From: Pictodentalium vernedei
Taxonomy: Eukaryota; Mollusca; Scaphopoda; Dentaliida; Dentaliidae
Length of the DNA: 64,000 bases
Direction: 5' to 3'
Assembly (NCBI GenBank): GCA_031216915.1
Contig: CM062292.1
Location: forward strand, 69,614,790-69,678,789
The position numbers and the translations under genes are program-made. Position 1 is the stretch's first letter. Every line of letters starts with the position of its first letter. Positions 1 to 11,030 of the stretch are shown here, in pieces. Below the pieces are notes generated by a model. It was given only the letters and a program-made list of their open reading frames with translations. It had not been told where the DNA came from and searched no databases.

Positions 1-46
1 CGGCAGTCCAGAGGGAGGTCTCAGGATCCTTCATCTAGCAAAGGAG

Positions 47-944
47 GTGATTTCTCCTCTCACAGGTCTCGGCAGGGCTCAAAATGAAGGTCCTCACCTC
101 GATTCGTCCCAGGTTGGAGGACAGATATCCTTTTGGAGGCACCCCACTCTGTCGAGAGTGCCTCTTTCAACCCAAGTTCATTTAGACGTTTCACATCGGG
201 AACGCAGACAATCTCCTGTCAAAGGGGGCGATCTAGGTCATCAAGAACATATTCATTCAGTGGGATTTTATTCCTGCCTGTTCTTGGTGTCGAAGAAGGA
301 CGGCCAACTGGTTATCGATCTGAGTATCCTGAAGCAGTCTATCATTGCTCCCAAGTTCAGCATGGAGACTTTCAGGTTGGTTTGCCGCTCCATTCACCAG
401 GGAGATTTCGCTTCCAGCATCGACCTGCGAGACGCTTACTTTCACATTCCGGTTCATTGGACATCGCAGAAGTATCTCAGATTTGCTTTTCTGGGGCGAA
501 TTTACCAGTTCAAGGCCATGCCTTTCGGCTTCAACCTGGCTCCTTGGGCCTTCATCCGGCTGATGTCGCATGTGATAGCCTTACATTGCACTCAGTCCAG
601 GGTGACTACTTCGGCATATCTGGACAATATCCTCCAGAGGCACTCCAATGCTGCCTTTCTGGAGTCAGATGTCGACACACTTGAGCCTGCTCATGTCACT
701 GGGGTTCAGAGGCAATGAGGAGAAGTCGGACCTGGTCCCTTCTCCGTCGTTTTGTCATCTGGGGATGGACTTCCGTACTCAGCTGAATATGGTGGTGGTT
801 CCCCGGGCGAGGGCTGTGATTCTCTCGGCTTTCGCCCTGACTCTGACCCAGTCCATGTCCATGGCAGGTCAGAGTATTCTCCGGCTGCTCGGCCTCTCGA
901 TTGGAATGGCTTCCCATCGGTTCCGATTCGGCCTCGGGTTCTAA
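47..944 (+). pseudogene. Reverse transcriptase relic of DIRS-A
   Basis: Reading frames at 47-718 and 648-944 together cover an RT domain of DIRS type. Visible motifs are KKDGQL with VIDLSIL, then SIDLRDAYFHI (catalytic Asp of motif A), FKAMPFGFNLAPWAF (motif B) and AYLDNILQRH (motif C). Motif C reads YLDN rather than the usual YLDD, so the second catalytic aspartate is replaced. An internal deletion near 118-125 removes about 30 residues relative to B. A frameshift near 660-700 separates the two frames. The fragment is not functional as read. Confidence 0.85.
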
Positions 945-1093
945 CCAGGATGCAAACCCTCAGTTGTCAAATCATTCTGATCGCTCTCTGTTGCCTCAGC
1001 GGGTGTGGATCAATCAGGTCTACTCTCTGTTGGTGGCAGTTCCGTCATGTCTCCCTCTATGTCACGACCTTCTTTGCCAAGGTCACCCGTGGT

Positions 1094-2036
1094 TTCACAT
1101 CGACCTGACTTCATTGTGCCTTCACGCATATTTTTTGTCTGGTCCTGTCTCCTCTGTAGAGGTTTTTCGAGATGAGCAGTGGAGTGCATTTCTTCTTCAA
1201 GGTGGCGCTCCACTGGTTTAGCCAATGCGGCTAATTGGAAGGTCTTCTGTCGATGATGTGCTGGTCACTCTGTTGATTATGCCACTCCTTCCATAACACA
1301 GATTGCAGAGTTTCTGGTATATCTGTTTGATTCTCAAGGGTTTCCAACCTGTTACCATCAAAGGTTACAGGTCCATGCTTTTGGAGACCTCTTCGTATGT
1401 GGGAAAGCATCATATCGGCTCTAATCCATACCTCTCCAAGCTTACAGTATTCAGCACTTTTCTTTGAAAAGGCCTAGTATTTTGCAGCTTACCCCAAGAT
1501 GGTATCTTTCTTGGGTGCTGCTTTGCTTGTTGGGGGGGGGGGGGGGGGGGGAGGGGGGCACCGTTTGAACTTTTATCCCAGGTGGATATGCATTTTCGCA
1601 CATACAAGACGGCTTTTCTGATGGCCTTTGCCTCAGCTAGAAGGGTTAGTGAGCTTCACACCCTCTCTGTTGATCCGGCCTGTTTCAGGAGCTCTGCCAA
1701 CAGTGTTACTTTACCACTGATTGCACCTTTCTGGCCAAGAATCAGATGCCAGAAACTATTCCACCTCCAATCTGTATCAGAGCTCTTCCTTCTGCTGAGG
1801 GTAATCACCCTTTGCTCTGTCCAGTTCGTGCAGTTACCATTTACCTCAACCGGACACAGTTTATTAGGAAAGGCAGGAAAAGATACATTTCTGTCTCTTA
1901 TCCCTGGTCGACAGAAGATCTCTCCTCAGTCCAATTCTAGATGGATTTGTCTTGCTATTCGTGCATTTTACGCTCGTCTAGCGACTGACGATTGAATTAC
2001 CAATAGCTTTTCTGCCCACGAGGTGCGTGCATTATC
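1094..2036 (+). pseudogene. Tyrosine recombinase relic of DIRS-A
   Basis: Broken frames around 1094-1225, 1230-1400 and 1582-1995 match the recombinase of B segment by segment. The N-terminal SAM-like part contains the YLFDS...VTIKGYRSML region. The catalytic part contains YKTAFLMAFASARRVSELH, whose Arg belongs to the R...HxxR...Y set, and ends at HEVRAL. The final catalytic Tyr segment is absent. Several frameshifts and the poly-G run interrupt it. Confidence 0.8.
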
Positions 2037-2038
2037 TA

Positions 2039-2352
2039 CAGTTAAAACTAGAAGTCCTGTCACAAACTGTGCGCTAATCTAGACTTAATTGCGCGTAGGA
2101 ATTGCGTGCAATTGCCATATTGAATGGCATCCAAAGCACGGCAGGTTCTCCTGGTTACTCACATCAAACACAGGCAATGTTTCTGCCAATGGACCTCCGG
2201 GTTATCTGGAGATCCATTGGCTGAAACATTGCTTGTGCACAGGGCATATGTACAGAATTTGATAGCCGCACTATGGTCATAATGCATAGAGTAACATGCA
2301 GATTGACATGCTATTTGTGTGCATTTCTTGACAGGACTTCTAGTTTTAACTG
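2039..2352. mobile_element. TA-flanked MITE, copy 1 (314 bp)
   Basis: The terminal inverted repeat starts CAGTTAAAACTAGAAGTCCT and is mirrored at the other end. Both ends are flanked by TA, the Tc1/mariner target duplication. The middle is a palindrome built on CAATGGACCTCC and its complement. There is no coding capacity. This copy abuts the recombinase relic of DIRS-A. Confidence 0.92.
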
Positions 2353-2372
2353 TATGTGTAGTTTCATAAGAA

Positions 2373-2890
2373 ATGCCTGATCACATTAGTATAGTCCCAT
2401 CCTCAAGTACATTGTTCCCAGATTGTAGGGCAGGAAATCTTTTGGTTGTCTACAGTCCAATTCAGTCCGTATCAAAATTTACTAGTGCTGGTGATAGGGC
2501 CTTTGGGGTTGCTGGCCCAAGGCTTTGGAATTCTCTTCCAATCAACATAAAAAATAGTGAATCACTTGAATCATTCAAGTCTGGTACTAAAACCTACCTT
2601 TTTCAAAAGGCATTTCCTTCAGTGGTCTTTTAATTTTGGTCATAAACTGACATTACCAGGTGCGTGGATGTGACGGAGTCAGTGAGGATTGCCTCGTTAC
2701 TCGTCAAGTTACAGTCACATACTTGTTTTAGTAAAGTTGTAGTTTGTTTAGTTTTATTTTGTTTTTTTTGTTTTTTTTTATTTTGTTTTCATTCAATAAC
2801 CTTTTTCTTTTAGGTTCTGTCGCTTATCACCACGATATAGCCCCGGTTGCTGATGTGGCATTGGGCACCAATAAATGATAATAGTGATCC
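2373..2890 (+). pseudogene. 3' tail of a non-LTR retrotransposon (LINE) with C-terminal RT-ORF remnant
   Basis: The 86-residue frame at 2373-2633 carries the signature seen at the extreme C terminus of many animal LINE ORF2 proteins: GDRAFGVAGPRLWNSLP, then LESFKSGTKTYLFQKAF. It is followed by a 3' UTR with T-rich runs to about 2880, ending near AATAAATGATAATAG. The polymerase domain itself is absent, so this is a 5'-truncated insertion. The clade (CR1/L2/Rex-like) cannot be fixed from this piece. Confidence 0.75.
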
Positions 2891-2994
2891 ATGTATCAAT
2901 GTATCTGTGAGAGAATGTATGTGTATGTGTGTATATGTATGTATGCAATTATTGTACAGCCATTGAGCACCGTGTGTGGATTCTAGGCTTTAAA

Positions 2995-3017
2995 ATTATT
3001 ATTATTATTATTATTAC
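2995..3017. repeat. (ATT)n microsatellite
   Basis: A pure run of ATT units lies just downstream of the LINE tail. Confidence 0.9.
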
Positions 3018-3166
3018 AGGGGCTGAATATGGATCTTTTTCCAGTGGTATTTTGGCATGATTTTTCCCAATTCAATAAAAAATTTCACAATCTCAGTCCT
3101 GATTCAAATAAAAATTTAATTCTTCTTGATGGCCTAATCTTGACTTTCATCGCTTTTTGCTGCAAA

Positions 3167-3345
3167 AAAACAGGTGCCTCAACAAGCAGTTTTTAGATAT
3201 GTTTGCAAGTTGCATGTACATCCCAAGAACCTTGTTTGCTGTTTCAAGACAAGTCTTGGCTGCCAAGAAAGGCAGCCAAAACTTGCCTAGACACAACTGC
3301 AAAGCCACGGAATGTCGACTGTCAAATTGTAGCAAAATGCATAAA
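3167..3345. repeat. Interspersed repeat family R, copy 1
   Basis: The segment starts at AACAGGTGCC and has a foldback centre of GTCTTGGCTGCC with GGCAGCCAAAACTTG. It is then followed by ACAACTGCAAAGCCAC and AACTGTCAAA-like motifs. The same order of motifs recurs at about 19966-20165 and 60636-60830. The foldback centre alone recurs at 56763-56804. It is probably a degenerate non-autonomous DNA element. Confidence 0.65.
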
Positions 3346-3447
3346 TATCTTCACAATTTAATAGTATAAGAACCATTTATTTAATAGAGATTACAGAGAC
3401 TGATCATTATTTTATTTAACTGTTTGTTATAAAACTTACTACATGTA

Positions 3448-3761
3448 CAGTTAAAACTAGAAGTCCTGTCACGAATAGTGCGCTTATCTAGGCTTGATTG
3501 CGCGTTGGGATTGCGCGCAATTGCCATATCGAATGGCATCCAAAGCATGGTAGTTTCTCTTGGTTACTCAAAGCAAACACAAGCAATGTTTCTGCCAATG
3601 GACCTCCGGGTTACCCGGAGGTCCATTGGCTGAAACATTGCTTGTGCACAGGCCATATGTACAGAATTTGATAGCTTTACTTGGGCCATAACGCGTATAT
3701 TAACGCGCATATCAACGTGCTATTTGTGCGCATTTCATGACAGGACTTCTAGTTTTAACTG
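3448..3761. mobile_element. TA-flanked MITE, copy 2 (314 bp)
   Basis: It has the same terminal inverted repeat as copy 1 and perfect TA flanks at 3446-3447 and 3762-3763. The central palindrome is intact: GGACCTCCGGGTTACCCGG is followed by the mirror arm. Copy 3 lies only 16 bases further on. Confidence 0.95.
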
Positions 3762-3777
3762 TATTGTACATGTGGTA

Positions 3778-4093
3778 CAGTTAAAACTAGAAGTCCTGTC
3801 ATGAAATGCGCGCAAATAGTACGTCGATCTGCGCGTTAATCTACGCTTTATGACCATAGTAAGGCTAACAAATTCTTTACATAAGGTCTGTGCACAAGCA
3901 GTGTTTCAGTCAATGGACCTCCGGGTAACCCGCAGGTCCATTGGCTGAAACATTGCCTGTGTTTGCTATGAGTAACCTGGAGAACCTGCCGTGCTTTGGA
4001 TGCCGTTCGAATGGGCAATTGCGCGCAATTCCTAATCGCAGTTAAGCCTAGATTAGTGCACACTTCATGTGATAGGACTTCTAGTTTTAACTG
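3778..4093. mobile_element. TA-flanked MITE, copy 3 (316 bp)
   Basis: Terminal inverted repeats and TA flanks (3776-3777, 4094-4095) are as in the other copies. Comparing internal sequence, it lies in the opposite orientation to copy 2. Confidence 0.95.
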
Positions 4094-4095
4094 TA

Positions 4096-4295
4096 GCTTC
4101 TGCATTAATGTTCTCAATTCAATGTTAAGGCAATAGTTCTTATTCTTTGTGTGTTTTTTCTTCCAAACAAATTTCCAATTGGAGCTTTCATGACGGGAAT
4201 TTTCCCAATTGCATGGGCCTCGGACCCATTCCCGAAGATGGCAGAAGAATCCCTGTAGGGTCAAGACATACTAAAGAGTATGTTTCCACCTGATG
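4096..4295. other. Unassigned 200 bp between two MITEs
   Basis: There is a short open stretch around 4165-4257 on the + strand, with an ATG at 4238 (AAGATGGCAGAAGAATCC). It closes with TAG after a few codons and has no convincing donor. I do not call it an exon. Confidence 0.4.
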
Positions 4296-4297
4296 TA

Positions 4298-4611
4298 CAG
4301 TTAAAACTAGAAGTCCTGTCATGAAATGGGCACAAATAGCACGTCGATCTGCACGTTAATCTACGCGTTATGACCATAGTAAGGCTATCAAATTCTGTAC
4401 ATATGGACTGTGCACAAGCAATGTTTCAGCCAATGGACCTCCGGGTAGCCCGGAGGTCCATTGGCAGAAACATTGCCTTTGTTTTCTATGAGTAACCAGA
4501 AGAACCTTCCGTGCTTTGGATGCCATTCGATATGGCAATTGTGTGCAATTCCTACGCGCAATTCAGCCTAGATGAGCACACAGTTTGTGACAGGGCTTCT
4601 GGTTTTAACTG
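4298..4611. mobile_element. TA-flanked MITE, copy 4 (314 bp)
   Basis: TA flanks are at 4296-4297 and 4612-4613. The inverted repeats are full length with a few substitutions (TTCTGGTTTTAACTG at the right end). The element ends 53 bases before the first recognised host exon, so it forms most of the visible intron (or 5' flank) immediately upstream. Confidence 0.93.
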
Positions 4612-4664
4612 TAGAATTTAACATGCAATGTACTAAATTGTATGTATGTCAATTTTATTGTCAG

Positions 4665-4813
4665 ATGTATGATGAAGATGGGGAAGATGTTGATCCTAAT
4701 CCTGTAGTTTTACCAGTGGTTAACGTCAACAAGAAGTCAAAACAAGTTAATTATGAAGACAAACGCTATAATGATGATGATGATGGATATGAAGATATAA
4801 CAGATGAAGAAAT
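4665..4813 (+). CDS. TTC23-like gene, exon 1 in window (acidic N-terminal segment)
   Basis: An acceptor (ATTTTATTGTCAG) ends at 4664 and a strong donor (GTGAGT) starts at 4814. The frame opens with ATG at 4665, reads MYDEDGEDVDP, then NKKSKQVNYEDKR and a DDDDGYEDITDEE tail, and stops two bases into a codon. Those two bases plus the first base of the exon at 19362 give Ile, so the exons join in phase. The Asp/Glu-rich sequence is low complexity and carries no domain. The ATG could be the true start or an internal Met; a further upstream exon outside the window is possible. Assignment to the gene rests on the phase match and the shared acidic composition with the next exon. Confidence 0.72.
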
Positions 4814-5345
4814 GTGAGTAATTTGGAGCAGAATGCTTGTTCATCTATACTGTATGCCAAGGTTTCCACTAGGGAAAAATAGTGGGGCCGGTATTATATA
4901 GCACCCAGTTGTAGTCACTAGCAGCAGGGGTTTAGCCAGGATTTGAAAATAGGGTGTCCAAATTTGGGAGAGGGGCAAGTTGGAATCTTCAGAGGCAAAT
5001 GCAGATGCCGAAGGCATCTGTTTGCATGTGCCAAATGCACTTGCCCTTTTAGGGGGGTCCGGTGTTCTCCCCCTGGAAAATTTTTAAATCTAGCATCAAA
5101 TGGAGCCTTCTGGTGAGTTTTAGGGGTTGAATCTACTTTTAATTTCGAGTGGGCAAAAAGATATTTTTTTAACAGCATGTTACAATTTTCCCACCAAAAT
5201 TTACTGACATTTAATCATTGGGGCCACAGACTTATGTCCCTCCCTGCCCCCGGGCTCCCCCAACAGCCTAACCCCAACCGTGATTGATGTAATAGTTACT
5301 AACTCAGGTGGAGCCTTGAGGTAGTAGGTACATTCATGTATTCTT

Positions 5346-5410
5346 GAATTTGAACAACCTGCCCACGAGCGGTGTGAGTGTTACAGCACGTAGGCAGGTT
5401 GTTCAAATTC
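5346..5410. repeat. Inverted repeat, 18-bp perfect arms
   Basis: Arms GAATTTGAACAACCTGCC (5346-5363) and its exact complement (5393-5410) surround a 29-base loop. Confidence 0.85.
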
Positions 5411-6212
5411 ACGAAAGCCTGCAGCGAGGTTACCTTAGTAACCGTCTTAAAGCAAAGTTCACAAAACGCATTGACCCATGTTGGTATCTTGGTACGTGAT
5501 CACATGTATTCAATTCAAGTACAGTTCTATCAGGTATTTCATTCATCTCTCATTATACCAACCCGGCCACAGAAGACAAAGGAATTGGGGTGTAACTTAT
5601 AACTTTGTAAGTGCAATTACTGACCTGTGAGTCTGTGACAAGTCTGTTCATTTTGGCTTCATACAACTTACAATGGATGGTCATTCCATAACTTCCATTC
5701 CATCATGCAAATTGATGCAATGCATTGTTCCGAGTGTGGCATTCAGTGCACACTATAACATTGTAGATGTGGCATTATTCTGTCAACAGTCGACTGACCT
5801 CGATGGAAATGTCAATGAGTGGACTAAATTTGTCATTGAAACTAGGACGGGTGACGTTACACTGACGTATCATAGTTGCATACTACAGAAATCTAATAAT
5901 AGACCATAGAAACGGGACTAGCCCTCGAATGGGATCGACCATACACAGATTTCCGTGATATCTATCAGTATCTGACAGTATCATATTGGAATTGGGGTAT
6001 TTTCTATGCAATTAACACACGGGGAACCGTTGGCATTTGTAACATTTAGGAAAGACAATCAACAGGGTACCGTGAGGGAAGCAAAGCAACATCAGAAGGG
6101 CCGTCTTTTTGAAAAAACAATGTGTCCAAATTGTAAACAGGGCGTCCAAAAGACGGCTGGACGCATCTCTGGCTAAACCGCTGACTAGCAGTTTATTGTA
6201 AAGGAGGAGTGT

Positions 6213-6236
6213 GGGGGGGGGGGGGGGGGGGGGGGG
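6213..6236. repeat. 24-base homopolymer G run
   Basis: It is an uninterrupted G tract in the assembled sequence. Its true length may differ, because such runs are error-prone. Confidence 0.85.
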
Positions 6237-6597
6237 AGGGGGGTATTTTGTAGTAAGAAAGTCTTGTGCCTTAAAATATGAATGTTCATTTGACAAATTT
6301 CTGGAAAGCAATGTGTTGGGGACATTTTGATTCCATGTGTTTCACGAGGCAACCTTTTTTCCAAATTGCTTTGATGTACTGATTACTCTGATCATCGTAT
6401 CAATGATTGATGTTGAGATTCCAGAGCGCCTTGGTGTGACACTTTTAGATTACCCTGTGCAGAATTTTCAGATTACCTTGATCTTCGTCGCTCTCAATGT
6501 ATGACAATTTGGTGCCAACTGTTCATTCTTCGGCACATTACATCTCAAGAACCAATGTGTCAGAAGTTCAGACATATAAAGATTTCAAAGAGACTTA

Positions 6598-6912
6598 CAG
6601 TTAAAAGTAGAAGTCCTGTCATGAAATGCGCACAAATAGCACGTCGATCTGCGCGTTAATATACATGTTAATGACAATGGTAAGGCTATCAAATTCTGTA
6701 TATATGGCCTTTGCACAAGCAATGTTTCAGCCAATGGACCTCCGGGTAACCCGGAGGTCCAATGGCAGAAACATTGCATGTGTTTGCTATGAGTAACCAA
6801 GAGAACCTGCCGTGCTTTGGATGCCATTCGATATGGCAATTGCACGCAATTCCAATGTGCAATTAAGCCTAGATAAGCGCACTATTCATGACAGGACTTC
6901 TAGTTTTAACTG
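6598..6912. mobile_element. TA-flanked MITE, copy 5 (315 bp)
   Basis: TA flanks are at 6596-6597 and 6913-6914. The left repeat has one substitution (AAAGTAG for AAACTAG). The central palindrome is GGACCTCCGGGTAACCCGG with its mirror. Confidence 0.93.
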
Positions 6913-7193
6913 TAATTGTGGATGTTGTGATATGTGTTATAAATAAATGTCATAACAATACATTTACCCATGGACCAATTTTACTTTCTGGCCCGTGATA
7001 TCACAACAAAATACATGTAAAACTAATTCCGCATCTATAAACAAGCTTAATTCAGCATTTTTTCTAACCACAACCCATCCTGTGAGAGGAATGGGTCCAG
7101 TTACTGGACCTAAAACTGGCCTTTACTAAAACTGTGTATGCACAAAATATTTTGCTACTCATTTACTCAAGTCACCCAAATGATCACTAATTT

Positions 7194-7470
7194 CGCCTGT
7201 GTGAATGCAGTGAAGGAGTCTGTCTAAAGTTGGGCAATAGAGACATTTCTAAATATTGATCTTGTGAGATGCAGTGATAATTGAATTGCCACTTTGCCAG
7301 TGAAAAATATTCTGTTAACAGGAGTATTGAGTTAACACAAATTTGGTCATGTTTCTGTATTCTAGTTATAAACTGAACATTTATTCTTTTGTACATGTAA
7401 CTTGTTGGACAGAGCTCAAGTCCATTGAGGTCAAATGCCTACATTTGATGCACAGAGGCTAAAATAGGTC
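7194..7470. mobile_element. Degenerate relic of the TTAATTGAAT MITE family (T)
   Basis: Pieces such as GCCACTTTGCCAGTGAAAAAT, TTAACAGGAGTATTGAGTTAA, a decayed TTTATTCTTTTGTAC...GACAGAGCTC and AGGTCTATAAACATGG occur in the same order as in the intact copy at 60082-60511. The terminal repeats have decayed. Confidence 0.6.
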
Positions 7471-7554
7471 TATAAACATGGGGAATTCAGTGGTTGTCAG
7501 AGTTGGGGTAAAGGGGTCACTGTCACTGTCATGCATCAATTTGCATTAATTTAC

Positions 7555-7612
7555 TTTTCATAAAATCCAGTCATGGCTGTTAAACAGCATCCATGACTGG
7601 ATTTTATGAAAA
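7555..7612. repeat. Perfect hairpin, 22-bp arms
   Basis: The left arm at 7555-7576 (TTTTCATAAAATCCAGTCATGG) is repeated exactly inverted at 7591-7612, with a 14-base loop. A hairpin of similar design lies at 15648-15705. Confidence 0.9.
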
Positions 7613-8217
7613 CAAATCAAAAAAATACTCAGTTGGCGAAGAGTTCAAAGTCTGCTAAAAACACTTTCAATGCAGAATTCAGATTTTCTTTCAAACTGTC
7701 TCCAATTCTTGTTGTGCAGTATCCTTGGACTCAAGTTTGAAATGTTTTGATAGTTTAGAGGAAGTTCAGAAGCATGTAAATTAGATATAACTAGTATGCA
7801 TAGGTCTGTACCAACTTGGTAAAGTCCTTGCTTTGGGCCAAAGATTATCTTCTCATGAATTGTACTAGAATAAAAATTATATCCTGACAATATTAGTACT
7901 CTAAACAGTAGTTTAATTTATCAAAATTTTCATGAAGATTCAAATCAATAGGTTGTTGAACTACACACCACTTCTCGATCTAAATCTTCAGTGATAAACT
8001 CCCAATGGGAACCTTGGGGAAGTGGAGCCTTGCTTGTTTTCTGTGGTAAACAAGTTCTGTATTAGGGCTGCACGGTATATCGATAAACTGATATATACTG
8101 GTATTCAAACCAATATCGACTGAATACCCGTGTAATTACAAAAATATCGGTTTATTGTCATTATTTATTTACCCACAATTTAATTTCTTATCAGCCTACT
8201 CACAATTGTTTACTACA

Positions 8218-8440
8218 GGCTTGCACTACAGTGGAAGTCCCTAACTCGGATAAAATACTCTTTATTTTTGTCTTTCCCAAGCAATTTGGGAAAGAAAAGT
8301 GGTACAAAAGCACCAAGAAAAAATAAGCCAAAACTGAGTCGAGTGCAACCGGCGCAGACCCAGTATGGGACGCTCTCTCCCAAGTACAACTCCACGACTT
8401 CCGTTGCCAGTGCGCATATACCGTCGCTAAAGACTCATTT
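8218..8440 (+). repeat. Left inverted terminal repeat of DIRS-B
   Basis: It runs from the start of the ACTACAGTGGAAGTCC region to TCGCTAAAGACTCATTTTT. It is mirrored, with a few substitutions, at 14356-14590. It contains the paired motif CCCAAGCAATTTGGG. Confidence 0.85.
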
Positions 8441-8892
8441 TTATCATCCGCTTCGTGTCGAGATGTTTCTGCATGCTTATCAGTGTTTATCCAGCTCGTT
8501 GTTTGATGATTCCTGATTCATAGTGCATCAGTGTATCCTTTGTATTCTCAGGAACAGTTTTCTTTATATTCTCTTCAATATTATATATCCATAATGTATT
8601 TTAATTGTTCTCTCTCGAGTCGCGCGCAAATTTCGTGTGCCATGCGGTTCAGACTTATTATTTTTCACAATTATTGTTAATGCTTAATTTGCTAAATTTT
8701 CTAATTGTGTTAGAGTTAGGTGTCAGCGGGGTACCACTCCTACAGTTTTTCTTCTCTCTTTTGAGAGTAGTCATCCTGTTGTGTGGTTCCCGGTTGACCG
8801 TCTGGGGTCTTTGTTTCTGTCACCTTTCTCTCTTCTTTGGGGGTGTTCTTCTGTTTTCTGATTTCACCTTCTTTACCCCTCTCACCTCTATC

Positions 8893-11030
8893 ATGCCCAG
8901 GACAATTCCTTGTGGGCAAAGTCTTCTTCTTGTTCCTCCTGTAATGGGTGTTCTGTGGATCATGGTCATCCACTTTCTGGGCGTCAGTTATCCGTGTCAT
9001 TCGTTCTCGTGGCCGTGCCTCCTGCTCCCACGGGAAAGGAGAACGTGGTCGTTCGGGGGCTCCCGAGCCGACCTTGTCTGGTGAGAGTTATTCCTCCTCC
9101 GTGGGGGATGTGCAGTCTTTTCCTGTAGTGGATACTGCGGGAGCCATTGAGTGTTCTGGTGAAGAGGTGCCTGGTTCCGGGACTACGGTCCCCCTCCAGT
9201 CGACATCTGAGGCTGTCACTAGGGTTGTGACTCCTCCTTCGGAGCCGAGCAGGTGTGCTCTCTCCACTATTCCACCAGCCTCAAGACTTCCGACGTATCT
9301 ACTACTACTGCTGGTCCGTCTGCTTCGTCGTCAGTTTCAGCCGGCCTCGGCTTTTCGCTACAGGGGACTGCAGGAATGTCTGGTACTGTAGACGTGGGAT
9401 ATCGGCCTCAGCCTTCCCTGACTTCAACTCGGCGAAGTTGGAAGGGGTTGCCGGCCGAACCCATCTCTGTGGTCTCTACGCCGTGTCTTTCTATTCGGAT
9501 GTTCTCAGTGGAGACACTATGAACTCTGTGGTGTTTCCGTCCACTCATTCTGGCCACACGACCAGTTTTGGGGGACCAACGCCTTTTTTGCAGCCTGGAC
9601 CTTCTGCCCCACAGAGGTCTGCGGTGACTCTCATGAGTTCTCGCTTTATTGATCCTTGGGGTGCCTTGTACCCCTATACACGTCTGCCTTCAGATGTTTT
9701 GGCTGCCGCCCGTCGTCCCGCATCGGGTGTTTTGGAGGATCGTGACCCTTCGCTGGTTAAGAGGGTCAGAGGTGAAGCCACTTTGCCAGTTCGCTCCCCT
9801 GTCGAACTGGCCAGTACGGGCAGTGAGCTTAGGGAGGCCCTCTCCTTACTCACTCAGGTTCTATCAAAGAGCCTTCCTGTCTCTTCCAGCGAGGCAACAC
9901 GTGGTTTCCAGACGCCTCCTATGGCGCCACCTCCCGGGATTGGAAACAGGCCGGTTTCTGATTCCCCTGGTGTCCCGACACCATGGGAGGCGTCGGCTGG
10001 TTTGCCCACGATGGGCTATGTGTCTTCCGACACTGGGGAGGAGTCCGACATGCTTGATGTCGAGGGCCAGCAGTCTTCAGACTTGGGGGCAGCTCTTGAC
10101 TTTGTGTTTGGGTTTCTGCCTGATCTCAAACCTTCTAACCAGCCGACAGTGTCAGCCAGGCCGCGATCATCAGTCGCGCGCCTACAGCCTATGGAGCAAC
10201 CTGCTTCTGGGCGCCTTCGACCGTGCCAGTCGGTACAGGTGGTTGAAGCTTTTTCAGCATTGGACTCCAAGCTGAATTCCAAGGCTCTGAAGACTTCGTT
10301 CTTCACCATGGTTGACACCTTTTTGCCTCCTGTGCGTTATCGTTCCTACGATTTCGCCAATCCGTCAGTCTGCCAGACTTTGACGGTTCTGGATCAGGAC
10401 GCCACTTCCCTCAGGCTTTCCAAGCCCAAGTCTGCCGTCATTCCAATGACGACTCTGGAGTCCACGTTGGGCTTATCTAGAGAGATGCTTGGCATGCTTT
10501 CTCTCTCAGATCATGTCGTCTCAGCTTTGGCTGCTTATCTGCCTCCAGATAAGTTTGACGAGGTACAGATTCCTTTGCGTGTGCTGTCCAAGGCGCTTAT
10601 GCATCTTACTCACACGCATGCCTGTAACACGGCTAATCTGGAATTAGTTCGAAGGGGCGCTGTGCTGGACACAGGACGATCCCTTCCCGAGGAGCAGCGT
10701 GCTGCTCTTCAATCTGCTTCTTTGGCAGGTCCGCAACTTTTCCGTGGTTCCGTGTCGACGGTCCGGGATGACGTCCTACGTCATTCCAAAGATCAGCTGC
10801 TGTTTCGTCAGCTTGATCAGCCTTCTAGGGGAGGCAAGGGCCGTTCCAAGCCTAACAAGTACCCTTCTGCTTCCTCTGTGAAGCAAAAGGCTGGTCCTTC
10901 TGCTGCCGTCTCTACTTCTTACTCAAGGGGTAAGGGTAAAGGTTGGCAGAATCAAGGGAAGTCTCAGGATTCTTCATTTAGTAGAGGAGGTGGTTTCTCC
11001 TCTCGCGGGCCTCGCTGGGGCTCGAAATGA
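8893..11030 (+). pseudogene. Gag-like ORF1 of DIRS-B
   Basis: The longest intact frame is 9255-11030 (591 codons), ending at the TGA overlapping AAATGAAGG. The likely start, ATGCCCAGGACAATTCC at 8893, lies in another frame, so at least one frameshift separates the N terminus. The N-terminal region holds a Cys-rich stretch in an alternative frame (SSCSSCNGC). The middle carries a helical segment (LKTSFFTMVDTFLPP...LSDHVVSALAAYLPP) that is conserved in DIRS-F and recognisable in D. The C terminus is Arg/Gly/Ser-rich (GKGRSKPNK, RGKGKGWQNQGKSQ, FSRGGGFSSRG), plausibly RNA-binding. The RT frame overlaps its end in another phase. Confidence 0.8.

Larger units (their letters stand above)
1..2036 (+). 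mobile_element. DIRS-A: decayed family-1 DIRS retrotransposon, 5' end outside window
   Basis: This is a partial copy of the family whose best representative is B (8184-14641). It begins inside the C-terminal Gag/RT overlap and keeps most of the reverse transcriptase. It then jumps from the end of the RT to the sequence before the tyrosine recombinase, so the RNase H region is missing. It ends inside the recombinase at the HEVRALS motif, where a MITE lies. No recombinase sequence continues beyond the MITE, so the 3' end and right terminal repeat are lost. A 20-base G run at 1532-1551 sits in the recombinase reading frame where B has a shorter G-rich stretch. Confidence 0.85.
4814..8062 (+). 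other. Intron 1, 5' part: repeats only
   Basis: No exon-like frame was found. Contents I can name are an inverted repeat at 5346-5410, a G run at 6213-6236, MITE copy 5 (6598-6912), an old pogo-type MITE relic around 7194-7470 and a perfect hairpin at 7555-7612. The frame at 5673-5909 has no recognisable domain and no flanking splice-site support. Confidence 0.6.

Noticed and set aside
4165..4260. First coding exon with ATGGCAGAAGAATCC
   Set aside because: It hits a stop within a few codons, has no donor, and sits between two MITEs.
3848..4264. 138-codon minus-strand frame
   Set aside because: It lies across MITE copy 3 and reflects the palindrome, not a protein.
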